This document shows positions 47,032-56,506 of a DNA stretch of 64,000 bases, piece after piece (position 1 is the stretch's first letter; each line of letters starts with the position of its first letter). The translations under genes were made by a program, and so were the position numbers. The notes under the pieces are model-generated. The model saw only the letters and a program-made list of their open reading frames with translations, was not told the origin of the DNA and searched no databases. Location: NCBI RefSeq assembly GCF_947504145.1, contig NZ_CANNGQ010000005.1:248001-312000 (forward strand), read 5' to 3'. The stretch is from an uncultured Microbulbifer sp. GTDB lineage: Bacteria; Pseudomonadota; Gammaproteobacteria; Pseudomonadales; Cellvibrionaceae.

Positions 47032-49869
47032 TCAGTTGGCGCTACAGGTTGGCAGCGCGAAGTCGCCATTGTGGCCACCCTGGAAGCCGGCACTGGCGGA
47101 AGCGCCGGGTTGCAGGTTGCCATTCCAGGCAGCGTTGCTGACGGTCACACTGCGGCCGTCCGCGGACAGGCTGACTTCACCATTCCAGCCGTTCACAATG
47201 CTGATGGGGTTGGCAAACGACAGCGTTACTTCCCAGCTGTCTACTGCGCTGTCGCCATTGTTGACGACGACAATGTCATTGATGACAAAGCCGCTATTCC
47301 AGGTGTCTGCTTCATCCACAGCGCACTGAATGCCCTCTCCAGTGCCGCCACCCGTGGATTCTTCTTCCACCAGAATGGAAACGCTGTCGGTTGCACTGAG
47401 TTCTTCGCCATCGTCTACGGCACGTACTTCGATCTGGTGGTTACCCAGAGACGGTGAGACGATCACCAGGTCGGTCGCCCCGTTGGCGCTGTCGGTCAGA
47501 ACTCCATCCAGATACAGGTTTACACCGTCTGCGTACTGCAGGGTGTACTGCACGGTAATGTCTTCACCTTCTTCAAAGGTGCTGCCATTGGATGGTGAGG
47601 TGATGCTGACTGCAGGAACCGGCGGGGATTCCACGTCGATGGTAACGGTTGCTGGGGAAGAAACTGCGCCTGCATCATCGGTGACGGTATAGGTGAAGCT
47701 ATCGCTACCGAAGAAGCCCGCATCCGGTGTGTACAGCAGTTCGGCACCGCTGCCGCTGAGGCTGCCATTGCCCGGGCCTGCGGCTACGGTGTAATCGGTG
47801 ACGCTGCCATCGCGATCACTGCCAGACAGGGTGACCATCACCTGGGATTCAAAACCGGTTTCTACGTTTACATCATCCGCTACCGGAACACAGTTCACAC
47901 CGGAACTGCCACCACAACCTTCGCCGGGCTCCTGGCCCCACACCAGATTGTCGCCGTCATACAGGGCGATCAGCGGGGCTTCTTCACGGCCGCTGCCGTA
48001 GTTGTCCCAGGATGGGTCGTTGCTCTGGTCCCAGGGTAGGCCTTCACCAACACCGATACGGAACTGGGATTCTTTTTTACTCTGGGATTGTCCGCCCGGG
48101 AAAATGTCCACGCCTTCGAAGGAAACCTCCACGTAGTAGATATTGTCCGCGGGATCGCCCCAGGGGTGCGGGCCACTAAAGCCAGAGCCCTGGTTGTAGG
48201 CGGTGTTCAATTGCAGGTCGCTGGCGGAATAGCCGGCATCCACCAGCTCGGAGATATCCACCCAGTAGCGCATGCTCAGGTTATCGGTCATGCGTGCGGG
48301 CCAGGCGCTGCGGTTGTGCGGGCGCGCGCTGATTTCCGTGTGGCGGGGGCCGGTGGAATTCAACTTGGCATCGATGAAGAATTCCGTATCGCGCTGTTCT
48401 GGCGCGGGGAAGTTTTCTTCCGCAATCGGGTTGCCGCCAAAGTCCATCCACAGGCGTGCGAGAGTGCCGGTAAAGCCCGCGTTATAGTCGGTGGCAACTT
48501 CGTTGAGGATGTAATCACCGCGGTCATTTTCAAATCCATCGCTGGTGTCCGGTCCGCCTACCAGTGCGCCCACCAGGGTGTGGCGGTTGTCGATGGGGTC
48601 GGACAGGCTGTCGTTCCAGGAGCCGTGTGCGGTGCGGTGGTGCGGTGAAGTCGGGTAAACAGAGCCGTATCCGATCTGGTAGCTCATGTTCATGGGGTTG
48701 TCGCCGAGGATGTACTCCATCTGGCTGACGGCGAAGTCGTAGTAGGTCTGTGCTTTGGGGTTACCGGGATCGGCGCTCTTCAGGTAGTCGGAATAAATCA
48801 GCGCGATAAACGAGGTGTTGGAGGTGTAGCGCGCAGCACCCCAGCGATCCAGGTGGGCCAGGCCACCGGGGGTGTAGGTGACGCGGTTGCCTTCGTAGCC
48901 GGTGGTCCAGTAGTCCAGCCAGCGTTCCGCATCGGCGCGGTACTGGGGGTTGTCGGTGAGCATGGACATCAGCACATAGCTGCCGTAACCCTTGTCGTCC
49001 CAGGCGTGGGTCCATTTGTAGGAACGCACCGGAGATTGCGGCTCGGTAGACAGGTTGTCGTAGTAGCTGTTGGCTTTGTCCAGATAAGCCTGATCACCGG
49101 TGGCGCGGTACAGCCAGGCGGCACCCCACACCAGTTCGTCGTTGTAGCCGCTCCAGGAGTTGTAAAACGCGGTGGCGTCGGTGATGCAATCGCTGTACTT
49201 GCCGCGGTAGTTGTCGGCAAAGCTGTACAGCTCTTCCGCGTGCTGCAACAGGTTTGCGGCGTACTGCGGCTCGGTGCTCTCGAATACCATGGCGATGGAG
49301 GCGAGGGCCGCGGCGGTTTCACCGGCGAGGTCGGAACCGGGGCAGCTGGCGTCGATTTTGTAAGACGGGCGCGCCATCTGCATGACTTCGGCGGAGCCCC
49401 ACCAGGCGTGATCCACAGCGCCTTCGCCGACCTGTCCGTAGAGTTCATTCGGGGCGGTGTGGGCTTTGACAAAATAGTCGGCAACAAACTTGAGATTGTT
49501 TTTCAGGTGCTCGAGCTGGCCGGTTTGCGCGTAGGCTTCACGGTTTTCGATGGCACCCCAGGCAAGCATGGTGGCGGTGGCCGCCATTGGGAAGCCAAAC
49601 TTGACGTGGTCTCCGGCGTCGTACCAGCCGCCAGTGAGGTCGACGTTGTTGTCAGAACCATCCTGCATGCCGGAATCGCCGCGCCACTCGTTGCGGTTCC
49701 AACCGGGAATTGGACCTGATTGCTGGGCTTCGTAGAAATAAATAGATTTTTGCAGGGCTTCGCCGTAGTTGGCGGCAATAGCTCCGGATGAGAGTAAGGC
49801 GGAACCGGCGAGTGTTGCGGCAATGGCAGCGCCGAGCGGCTTATTGGCTCTGATCAATCGCTTCTTCAT
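47032..49869 (-). CDS. Secreted GH9 endoglucanase with CBM3-like, Ig-like and CBM2 modules
   Basis: The 945-residue protein has a signal peptide (1-33) and a GH9 domain to about 465, with the Asp84/Asp87 pair in DLTGGWYDAGDHVKFG and the proton-donor Glu near 455 in DYILNEVATDYNAGFTG. A CBM3c-like module (about 480-640) fused behind it is the layout of processive endoglucanases such as Thermobifida E4. Two Ig-like domains at about 655-745 and 746-840 and a CBM2 at about 845-945 end the protein. It degrades cellulose extracellularly, together with the GH5 enzyme encoded just downstream. AAGGAAA precedes the start. Confidence 0.96.
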   Translation of the reverse strand: MKKRLIRANKPLGAAIAATLAGSALLSSGAIAANYGEALQKSIYFYEAQQSGPIPGWNRNEWRGDSGMQDGSDNNVDLTGGWYDAGDHVKFGFPMAATATMLAWGAIENREAYAQTGQLEHLKNNLKFVADYFVKAHTAPNELYGQVGEGAVDHAWWGSAEVMQMARPSYKIDASCPGSDLAGETAAALASIAMVFESTEPQYAANLLQHAEELYSFADNYRGKYSDCITDATAFYNSWSGYNDELVWGAAWLYRATGDQAYLDKANSYYDNLSTEPQSPVRSYKWTHAWDDKGYGSYVLMSMLTDNPQYRADAERWLDYWTTGYEGNRVTYTPGGLAHLDRWGAARYTSNTSFIALIYSDYLKSADPGNPKAQTYYDFAVSQMEYILGDNPMNMSYQIGYGSVYPTSPHHRTAHGSWNDSLSDPIDNRHTLVGALVGGPDTSDGFENDRGDYILNEVATDYNAGFTGTLARLWMDFGGNPIAEENFPAPEQRDTEFFIDAKLNSTGPRHTEISARPHNRSAWPARMTDNLSMRYWVDISELVDAGYSASDLQLNTAYNQGSGFSGPHPWGDPADNIYYVEVSFEGVDIFPGGQSQSKKESQFRIGVGEGLPWDQSNDPSWDNYGSGREEAPLIALYDGDNLVWGQEPGEGCGGSSGVNCVPVADDVNVETGFESQVMVTLSGSDRDGSVTDYTVAAGPGNGSLSGSGAELLYTPDAGFFGSDSFTYTVTDDAGAVSSPATVTIDVESPPVPAVSITSPSNGSTFEEGEDITVQYTLQYADGVNLYLDGVLTDSANGATDLVIVSPSLGNHQIEVRAVDDGEELSATDSVSILVEEESTGGGTGEGIQCAVDEADTWNSGFVINDIVVVNNGDSAVDSWEVTLSFANPISIVNGWNGEVSLSADGRSVTVSNAAWNGNLQPGASASAGFQGGHNGDFALPTCSAN

Positions 49870-50050
49870 AGGATTTCCTTCGTCTGTTTTTTGTGTGCGG
49901 GCAAACTACGCTGCCCGGCGAATATTGGTTTCGCAGAAGAAGGACGTGCAAGGACATACCGGCGGAAAGTTTTTTCCGCCAGCTTTTTGGAAGTGTGATG
50001 AATGACAATATTTTGCGGTGGGTAAATCTTGGTACGGATGTGCCGCTTTC

Positions 50051-51322
50051 TCAGAGTGCCCCGAGTGTTTTATTCATGGCATTGGTAAGAATGCTCAAAT
50101 CTGATGAGTCGATCACATAGGGCGGCATGGTGTAAGCCAGCTTGCCGAAGGGGCGCAGCCAGACGCCATGATCAATCAGGCTTGCTTGCAACGTTTTGTT
50201 ATCTACAGGTTGTTTCATCTCTACTACACCAATCGCGCCCAGCACGCGCACGTCGGCCACACCACTGGCTTTCTTCAGCGGAGCGAGTTCATCGTTTAGT
50301 TGTTGTTCAATCGCGGTTACTTGTTGTTTCCAGTCCCGCTGGAGCAGCAGGTCGATGCTGGCATTGGCGACGGCACAGGCCATGGGATTACCCATAAAGG
50401 TGGGGCCGTGCATGAACACACCGGCTTCGCCGCTACAGATACCGTTGGCGACTTTGTCGGTGCACAGGGTTGCTGCCATTGTCATGGTGCCACCGGTCAG
50501 GGCTTTGCCGAGTGAGAGAATATCCGGAGAGATGCCTGCGTGTTCACAGGCGAACATTTTCCCGCTGCGGCCGAAGCCCGTGGCGATTTCGTCGGCAATC
50601 AGTAGCAGGTCGAATTCGTCGCAGAGGGTGCGGACTTTGCGCAAATATTCCGGGGAGTAGAAGCGCATGCCACCGGCGCCCTGGACGATGGGTTCGAGGA
50701 TCACGGCGGCCAGCTGTGGATGATTCTGCTCGATCAGCTGTTGTAGTTCGGCAATGTCTTGGTCGGTGCAGGGTTCGTCGAACTTGGGCTTCGGCGCGGG
50801 TGCAAACAGGTGCTGAGTGAGCTGGCTGGCAAACAGATGGTGCATGCCGTTTACGGGGTCGCAGGTGGCCATGGCGCCAAAGGTGTCGCCGTGGTAGCCG
50901 TTGCGCAGTGCCAGTAGTTTGTTTTTTTTTGGCTTTCCCTGTGAGTGCCAGTATTGCAGCGCCATTTTGATGGCGACTTCTACGGACACGGAGCCGGAAT
51001 CGGCGAGGAAGACTTTTTGCAGCGGCTCGGGGGTTAAGGCGACAAGTTTTTTGCACAGTTTGATGGCGGGCTCGTGGGTGAGGCCGCCGAACATGACGTG
51101 GCTCATTTTTTTCATCTGAGCCTGCATGGCGGCGTTCAGCTCGGGCACGTTGTAGCCGTGCAGGGTACTCCACCAGGAACCCATACCGTCGATCAATCCG
51201 CGGCCGTCTTCCAGATATATCCGCACGCCTTCTGCGCGTTCGACGGGATAGACCGGCGGCGGGTTGATCAGGGAGGAATAGGGGTGCCAGATGTGGTTTT
51301 TATCGAACTCTAGATCCATCAT
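50051..51322 (-). CDS. bioA: Adenosylmethionine-8-amino-7-oxononanoate aminotransferase
   Basis: 423 residues from the Met at 51322 (MMDLEFDKNHIWHPYSSL), the family N-terminus; the longer upstream frame runs through a structured repeat and is not coding. The PLP Lys lies in LSLGKALTGGTM. Family marks GMGSWWSTLHGYNVPELNAA, GYHGDTFGAMATCD and FADSGSVSVEVAIKMALQYW-type segments are seen. It catalyses the antepenultimate step of biotin synthesis. Other bio genes are not in this window. Confidence 0.96.
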   Translation of the reverse strand: MMDLEFDKNHIWHPYSSLINPPPVYPVERAEGVRIYLEDGRGLIDGMGSWWSTLHGYNVPELNAAMQAQMKKMSHVMFGGLTHEPAIKLCKKLVALTPEPLQKVFLADSGSVSVEVAIKMALQYWHSQGKPKKNKLLALRNGYHGDTFGAMATCDPVNGMHHLFASQLTQHLFAPAPKPKFDEPCTDQDIAELQQLIEQNHPQLAAVILEPIVQGAGGMRFYSPEYLRKVRTLCDEFDLLLIADEIATGFGRSGKMFACEHAGISPDILSLGKALTGGTMTMAATLCTDKVANGICSGEAGVFMHGPTFMGNPMACAVANASIDLLLQRDWKQQVTAIEQQLNDELAPLKKASGVADVRVLGAIGVVEMKQPVDNKTLQASLIDHGVWLRPFGKLAYTMPPYVIDSSDLSILTNAMNKTLGAL

Positions 51323-51354
51323 TTGGGTGCTTTGGTCTTGTGTGGTGGCGGCAA

Positions 51355-51455
51355 AGCACCGGGGATGGGGTTTCAGGACCGCTGTGAACCCATCCCTGGG
51401 CGCTGCGGCGGCGACGTCCTGTCGCCGACGCTCCTGAAACCCCATCCCCGGTGCT
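51355..51455. repeat. Long intergenic inverted repeat with inner hairpin (REP-like)
   Basis: 24-bp perfectly complementary arms at 51355-51378 (starting AGCACCGGGGATGGGG) and 51432-51455 enclose a second stem CGGCGAC / GTCGCCG at 51409-51427. It looks like a palindromic intergenic repeat unit and may stabilise or terminate the ybb transcript. Confidence 0.8.
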
Positions 51456-51503
51456 CTGCCTTCGCGTTGTACTTTCTTGCTTCGTAAGTTTTTTCCTACC
51501 GTC

Positions 51504-51523
51504 ATTCTGGCGAAGGCCAGAAT
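51504..51523. repeat. Short palindromic repeat of the 'GTCATTC..GCGAAGGC..GAATCCAG' type
   Basis: ATTCTGGC / GCCAGAAT with loop GAAG, inside GTCATTCTGGCGAAGGCC followed by AGAATCCAGCG. This matches the widespread proteobacterial dispersed palindrome recalled from many genomes. Confidence 0.65.
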
Positions 51524-51542
51524 CCAGCGCTACGAAGTCGTA

Positions 51543-53996
51543 TCAAGCCAATTCCCGCAGAACTTTGAGCGGCGGCTGACTAACGGCACTACGGCAAGCC
51601 AGAGTACCGGCAGTGCCGACAAGCGCGGCACCAACCGCAGGCCCCAGCAGCCAAAGCGCGGGGTGGAAATTGAATGGCAATTCAAATACCCGTTGTGAAA
51701 GTACCGCCAGTGTCGCTTCGGTTCCGAAAGCCGCAAGCAGTCCGGCGGCAATCCCCAGCAATCCAAATTCGATCATCAGGCTGCGAATCAGCAATTGCCG
51801 GCGGCCGCCCAGTGTGCGGATGACGGCGGCTTCCTGCAAGCGCTCGGCGATGCTGGCGCGCACACCGGCAATCAGCACCAGTACGCCGGCAATGAGCATG
51901 AGCGCGAGTACTGATTCGATGGCGATGGCGACCTGACCGATAGTGTCGCGGATGTTTTCCAGGATTTTATCCAGTTCGATGATGCTGACGCTGGGGAAGT
52001 TTTTCACCAGTTCGTTGACGAACAGTTTGTCTTCCGGTGGTAAATAGAAGCTCTGGATGTAGGTGGCCGGGAAGTTGTCGAGGCTACCCGGGGAAAACAG
52101 CATGAAGAAGTTGGGGCGCATGCTGTTCCAGTCGAGGGTACGCAGGCTGGTGACAGTGGATTCGGTTTCCAGGCCACCGATGGAGAAGCGCAATACGTCG
52201 CCAAGTTTCAGGTCCAGGCGCGCGGCGACTTCGACTTCTACGGATACACCCTCTTTCTGCTCGTCGCTCCACCATTTGCCGGCGACGATTTTGTTGTCGG
52301 CGGGGAGGGTGTCAGTCCAGCTTAGGTTCAGCTCGCGGCGGATGGCGCCGTCTTTATTTTCGCGTTCGGTGACCGGGGTGCCGTTTACAGCGATGAGGCG
52401 GCCGCGCACCATGGGGTAGAACTCGGTACCCTGAAGGTTGTTACCTTCAATGGCCTGTTTTACGCCGTCCAGCTCGTAGGGGGCGATGTTGACGAGGAAG
52501 TGGTTGGGGGCGTTCTCCGGCAGTTGCATCTGCCATTCTTCAATCAGTGCGGTGCGCGCGTAGTACATCGACAGCATGGCCAGCAGGCCGGTGCCGAAGG
52601 CGGCGATCAGCAGGGTGTTGAAGCCGGCGCGGCGTTGCAGGCTGCCGAGGGCAATGCGCCAGCTGCCGCCGAGCGCGGCGAGCCGGCCACGTACTAATAG
52701 CCGGTTGACCACGGCTGCGCCGGCGACCAACAGGCCGAGGCCGGCGAGCAGGGCGATGGTGGTGGCAATGCTACCGGATAGCCACCAGATCAGTAGCAGC
52801 ATGGATAGAGGGCCGGGGATCAGGCCGAACCATTCCCGCTTGTCCGGGTTGCTCCAGTCCTGGCGCAGGGTCTGCATCGGGTCGGTCTGGGCGAGGCGGA
52901 ATATGGGTGGCAGGGCAAAGCCAATTACACAGGCGAGGCCGGTGGCGATGCCTACCATGAGCGGTTGCCAGCCGCTCGCTGGCGGCGTGACCGGGAAGAA
53001 GCCTGCCAGCAGATTGACCGCCTGGGACTGTACGAAGGAGCCGATGGCGAGGCCGATCAGGGTGGCGATGATCGCGAGAGCTGTCATCTGGCCGATATAG
53101 ATACCGAGGATTTTGTTTTTACCGGCGCCAAGACTTTTCATCACCGCCACATAGTTGGCATGGCGCAGGCCGTAGCGGCGGGCGGCGAGGCCGACGGCGA
53201 CGCTGGCGAGCAGTACGGCGAGGCTGGCGGCCAGATAGAGGAAGCTTTCAGCACGATCGAGTGTTTTGGCAACCCGCGGCTGGCCTTCTTTCAGGTCGGT
53301 GATGTGTTCGTGCTGGGTCAGTTTCGGGCGCAGCCACTTGAGGTAGTCGTCCAGTGCGGCATCGTCGCCGGCGAGCAGGTAGCGATAATTCACCCGGCTA
53401 CCGGGTTGCAGAATGTTGGTGGCGGCGAGGTCGTCGGTGTGCATCATCACTCGCGCGCCCATGGAGAACAGGTTGGCACCGCGGTCCGGTTCGTGGTCAA
53501 TGATCCCGCTGATGGTGAAACTGCTGTCCCCCAGTTGCAGCTGTTCGCCAATATCCCGCTGCATCAATGGCAGTAGTCGCGCCTCCAGCCACACGTGGCC
53601 CGGTTGCGGGCCCTGCTGAGCGGTTTTTGAGGGAGAGTTTTCCTGCGCGCGCATCTCCAGGTGGCCCACCAGTGGGTAACCGCCACTGACGGCTTTGACC
53701 GAGGCAAACTGGAATTCGTCACCGGCGGAGAGCATGGAGGCAAAAGTGACGGTTTTGGCCCGTTGCAGCCCCAGCGCATCGGCCTTTTGCAGCCACTCGC
53801 TGGGCACTTCCTTGCTGCTTTTCAGTACGCGCTCCGCCGCCAGAAAGCTCTGGGACTGAATATGCATGGCGCGGGTGAGGCGATCGGAGAAGTGGGCGAT
53901 GGCGGTGACACAGCTCACCGCGAGCACCAGCGCAGTGGCAATCAGGGCGAGTTCGCCGCCGCGCCAGTCGCGGCTCAGTAGTCGCAGTGGCAGCAT
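51543..53996 (-). CDS. ybbP: ABC exporter permease, YbbP family
   Basis: The 817-residue protein has an FtsX-like layout: an N-terminal helix (LALIATALVLAVSCVTA), a large periplasmic domain, and two groups of membrane helices around residues 250-430 and 700-810 (MLIAGVLVLIAGVRASIAERL; LLIRSLMIEFGLLGIAAGLLAAFG). The RLQEAAVIRTLGGRRQLL segment is typical of FtsX permeases. It pairs with the ATPase gene upstream, whose stop overlaps its start by one base (TGATG). Together with divergent tesA this is the conserved ybbP-ybbA-tesA locus. The substrate is not known. Confidence 0.92.
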   Translation of the reverse strand: MLPLRLLSRDWRGGELALIATALVLAVSCVTAIAHFSDRLTRAMHIQSQSFLAAERVLKSSKEVPSEWLQKADALGLQRAKTVTFASMLSAGDEFQFASVKAVSGGYPLVGHLEMRAQENSPSKTAQQGPQPGHVWLEARLLPLMQRDIGEQLQLGDSSFTISGIIDHEPDRGANLFSMGARVMMHTDDLAATNILQPGSRVNYRYLLAGDDAALDDYLKWLRPKLTQHEHITDLKEGQPRVAKTLDRAESFLYLAASLAVLLASVAVGLAARRYGLRHANYVAVMKSLGAGKNKILGIYIGQMTALAIIATLIGLAIGSFVQSQAVNLLAGFFPVTPPASGWQPLMVGIATGLACVIGFALPPIFRLAQTDPMQTLRQDWSNPDKREWFGLIPGPLSMLLLIWWLSGSIATTIALLAGLGLLVAGAAVVNRLLVRGRLAALGGSWRIALGSLQRRAGFNTLLIAAFGTGLLAMLSMYYARTALIEEWQMQLPENAPNHFLVNIAPYELDGVKQAIEGNNLQGTEFYPMVRGRLIAVNGTPVTERENKDGAIRRELNLSWTDTLPADNKIVAGKWWSDEQKEGVSVEVEVAARLDLKLGDVLRFSIGGLETESTVTSLRTLDWNSMRPNFFMLFSPGSLDNFPATYIQSFYLPPEDKLFVNELVKNFPSVSIIELDKILENIRDTIGQVAIAIESVLALMLIAGVLVLIAGVRASIAERLQEAAVIRTLGGRRQLLIRSLMIEFGLLGIAAGLLAAFGTEATLAVLSQRVFELPFNFHPALWLLGPAVGAALVGTAGTLACRSAVSQPPLKVLRELA

Positions 53997-54736
53997 CAGA
54001 CGGATACCTCGGGCTGGTCACCGAAGTAGCCGTCCGGAATATCTGCGGCGGTGATTTCGCCAGCGGCCATACGCAGGTGGGCACCGCAACGTTCGGCGAG
54101 ACGCTGTTCGTGGGTGACCAGCACGAGGGTAGTGCCGGTCTCGGCGTTGAGGTTGAACAGCAGGTCGATCACCTTGTCGCCATTATTGGCGTCCAGGCTG
54201 CCGGTGGGTTCGTCGGCGAACAGAATGCCACTGTCTGTGGTCGAACCGTTGTTGGCAATGCTACAGAACGCCCGCGCGATGGCGACCCGCTGCTGCTCGC
54301 CACCGGAGAGCTGGCGCGGGTAGTGGTGTAAGCGGTGGCCGAGACCTACTCGCTCGAGGAACTCTTCGGCGCGCTTGCCGGCGTTGCGTTCGCCGCGTAG
54401 TTCGCTGGGCAGCATGACGTTTTCTTGAGCGGTGAGGCCGGGCAGCAGCTGGAAGGTCTGGAATACAAAGCCCACAGAGCGTGCGCGGAGTGCCGCGCGC
54501 TGTTCTTCGTCCATGGCGGTGATATCTTCACCACCCAGCCAGATTTTTCCCTCGGTGGGGCGGTCGAGGCCGGCGAGCAGGCCGAGCAGGGTGGATTTGC
54601 CGGACCCGGAGGCGCCGGTAATTGCCAGGCTCTGGCCGCGGGGGAGTTGCAGGGAAATGTCGTTGAGTAGAGTGAGTGGGCCTTCACTGGTGCTGACGCG
54701 GTGGTGAAGATGTTCGGCTTTTAGCATCACTGACAT
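53996..54736 (-). CDS. ybbA: ABC transporter ATP-binding protein, YbbA family
   Basis: 246 residues from the Met at 54736 ([14 protein letters not shown]), where the family begins; the frame upstream overlaps tesA's leader. Walker [19 protein letters not shown], signature [15 protein letters not shown], Walker [14 protein letters not shown] and the switch His (LVTHEQ) are complete. It is the MacB/LolD-like type and powers the YbbP permease. It is divergent from tesA. Confidence 0.95.
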   Translation of the reverse strand: MSVMLKAEHLHHRVSTSEGPLTLLNDISLQLPRGQSLAITGASGSGKSTLLGLLAGLDRPTEGKIWLGGEDITAMDEEQRAALRARSVGFVFQTFQLLPGLTAQENVMLPSELRGERNAGKRAEEFLERVGLGHRLHHYPRQLSGGEQQRVAIARAFCSIANNGSTTDSGILFADEPTGSLDANNGDKVIDLLFNLNAETGTTLVLVTHEQRLAERCGAHLRMAAGEITAADIPDGYFGDQPEVSV

Positions 54737-54794
54737 GGCAAGTCCCTGAAAATTCGGCAAAATGCGCTTTAGATTTAGTAGTGGAGAGTATGAC

Positions 54795-55520
54795 ATGGCG
54801 GCGATTTTTTTCCGGACTTTTGCGGCCGGCTTCGTCCCGCGTTGCCTGCTTCTCGTCGCACTGGTCACGTCTTTGTACGCAGGTTCCCTGCAGGCGGATG
54901 GGCGGCAAGGTGAGGTAGTTTCGGCCGATGACAGGCAGACACTGCTGGTACTGGGAGACAGTATCAGTGCGGCCTACGGACTGGATGAGCGCGAGGGCTG
55001 GGTGCAGTTGCTGCGCGACCGCCTGGCAGACCAGAGCCTGGCGGTGGATGTGGTGAATGCGAGTGTGAGTGGGGAGACCTCGGCGGGCGGCCTGACGCGT
55101 TTGCCGAGGCTGCTGAGTGAACACTCACCCGACTGGCTGGTGGTGGAGCTGGGGGGCAACGACGGCCTGCGGGGCTACCCGCCGCGGATGTTGCAGCAGA
55201 ATCTGCTGCGGATGGTGAAGTTGGCCCGGGAGGGTGGCGCGGAGGTGCTGTTGCTGGGAATGCAGATGCCGCCCAATTACGGCAAGGCATACACCGAGGC
55301 GTTTGCGGCGGTGTACCCGAAGGTGGCGGCAGCGGAGCAGGTGCCTTTGATTCCGTTCTTTCTGGAGCCGGTGGCGCTGGAGGAGGGGGCGATGCAGACG
55401 GACGGGATACACCCGACGGCCAAGGCGCAGCCGGTACTACTGGAGCACGTGTGGCCCTGCCTGGAAGCGATACTGAAAGGCAATAAGGACGTCCGGTCCG
55501 ATAGCCTGTGCACTTCCTGA
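54795..55520 (+). CDS. tesA: Secreted SGNH esterase/lysophospholipase (TesA family)
   Basis: 241 residues from ATG 54795, with GGAGA seven bases before it; an upstream ATG at 54762 is less likely. A signal peptide (FVPRCLLLVALVTSLYAGSLQA) precedes the four SGNH blocks: nucleophile Ser in LGDSISAAYGL, SGETSAGGL, GGNDGLRG and DGIHPTAKAQ. It hydrolyses acyl-thioesters and esters in the periplasm. It is divergent from ybbA, as in many gammaproteobacteria. Confidence 0.95.
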   Translation: MAAIFFRTFAAGFVPRCLLLVALVTSLYAGSLQADGRQGEVVSADDRQTLLVLGDSISAAYGLDEREGWVQLLRDRLADQSLAVDVVNASVSGETSAGGLTRLPRLLSEHSPDWLVVELGGNDGLRGYPPRMLQQNLLRMVKLAREGGAEVLLLGMQMPPNYGKAYTEAFAAVYPKVAAAEQVPLIPFFLEPVALEEGAMQTDGIHPTAKAQPVLLEHVWPCLEAILKGNKDVRSDSLCTS

Positions 55521-55576
55521 TCGGAAAGCGTACAATCGCGCCCTGATTTTTGCCGGGCCCTATTTGAGATTTACCC

Positions 55577-56506
55577 ATGTCTGATCTGGAAAACCGCCGC
55601 GGGCGGCTGGAATTCAACAAGCTGCAAAAACGCCTGCGCCGCAATGTGGGCAAGGCGATCGCCGACTTCAATATGATTGAGGAGGGCGACAAGGTGATGG
55701 TGTGCCTGTCTGGGGGTAAGGATTCCTACGCGATGCTGGAAATCCTGATGAACCTGCAGAAGACGGCACCGGTGCGCTTTGAGCTGGTTGCAGTGAATAT
55801 GGACCAGAAGCAGCCCGGGTTCCCGGAGCACATTTTGCCGGAGTATTTGCAGTCCGTTGGGGTGCCGTACCACATCGTGAATAAAGACACTTACAGTGTG
55901 GTGAAAGAGGTGATACCGGAGGGTAAGACCACCTGTGGGTTATGCTCGCGCCTGCGTCGTGGAACCCTGTACGGCTTTGCCGAGGAAATTGGTGCGACCA
56001 AGGTGGCGCTTGGGCACCATAAAGACGATATCGTCGAGACGCTGTTTCTGAATATGTTTTACGGCGGCCGCCTGAAGGCGATGCCGCCGAAGCTGCGTGC
56101 GGACGATGGGCGCAATATTGTGATTCGTCCGCTGGCCTACTGCCGCGAGACGGATCTGGTGGATTTTGCCGAGTACAAGAATTTCCCGATCATTCCGTGC
56201 AATCTGTGCGGCAGTCAGGAAAACCTGCAGCGGCAGATGATCAAGGGCATGTTGAATGACTGGGATAAGAAATTCCCGGGCCGTAGCGACAATATCTTTG
56301 CCGCGCTGACCAGGGTGTCGCCGTCGCAACTGGCGGATCGTGACCTGTACGATTTTGAGAGCCTGGAGCTGGACCGCTCTGAACCCGCCCCTGATGTGAA
56401 TGCGCGCTCTATCGAGCAGTCTGTGGATTCCTGGATTCCCGAAGATGCCCACGAGGAGTCGATTGAACCGGCCCAGCCGCTGTATATCGAGGCGAGGAAC
56501 CTCTAA
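55577..56506 (+). CDS. ttcA: tRNA 2-thiocytidine synthetase
   Basis: 309 residues. PP-loop SGGKDS at 45-50, the [4Fe-4S] cysteines C120 and C123 in [10 protein letters not shown], and C211 in [13 protein letters not shown] are in place. It thiolates C32 of certain tRNAs. The last about 98 bp overlap the 3' end of the convergent lysozyme-like gene, and no spacer terminator separates them. Confidence 0.97.
   Translation: MSDLENRRGRLEFNKLQKRLRRNVGKAIADFNMIEEGDKVMVCLSGGKDSYAMLEILMNLQKTAPVRFELVAVNMDQKQPGFPEHILPEYLQSVGVPYHIVNKDTYSVVKEVIPEGKTTCGLCSRLRRGTLYGFAEEIGATKVALGHHKDDIVETLFLNMFYGGRLKAMPPKLRADDGRNIVIRPLAYCRETDLVDFAEYKNFPIIPCNLCGSQENLQRQMIKGMLNDWDKKFPGRSDNIFAALTRVSPSQLADRDLYDFESLELDRSEPAPDVNARSIEQSVDSWIPEDAHEESIEPAQPLYIEARNL

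Noticed and set aside
51323..51505. 61-residue N-terminal extension of BioA
   Set aside because: The extension is encoded by an intergenic palindromic repeat; the family begins at MMDLEFDKNHIWHPY.
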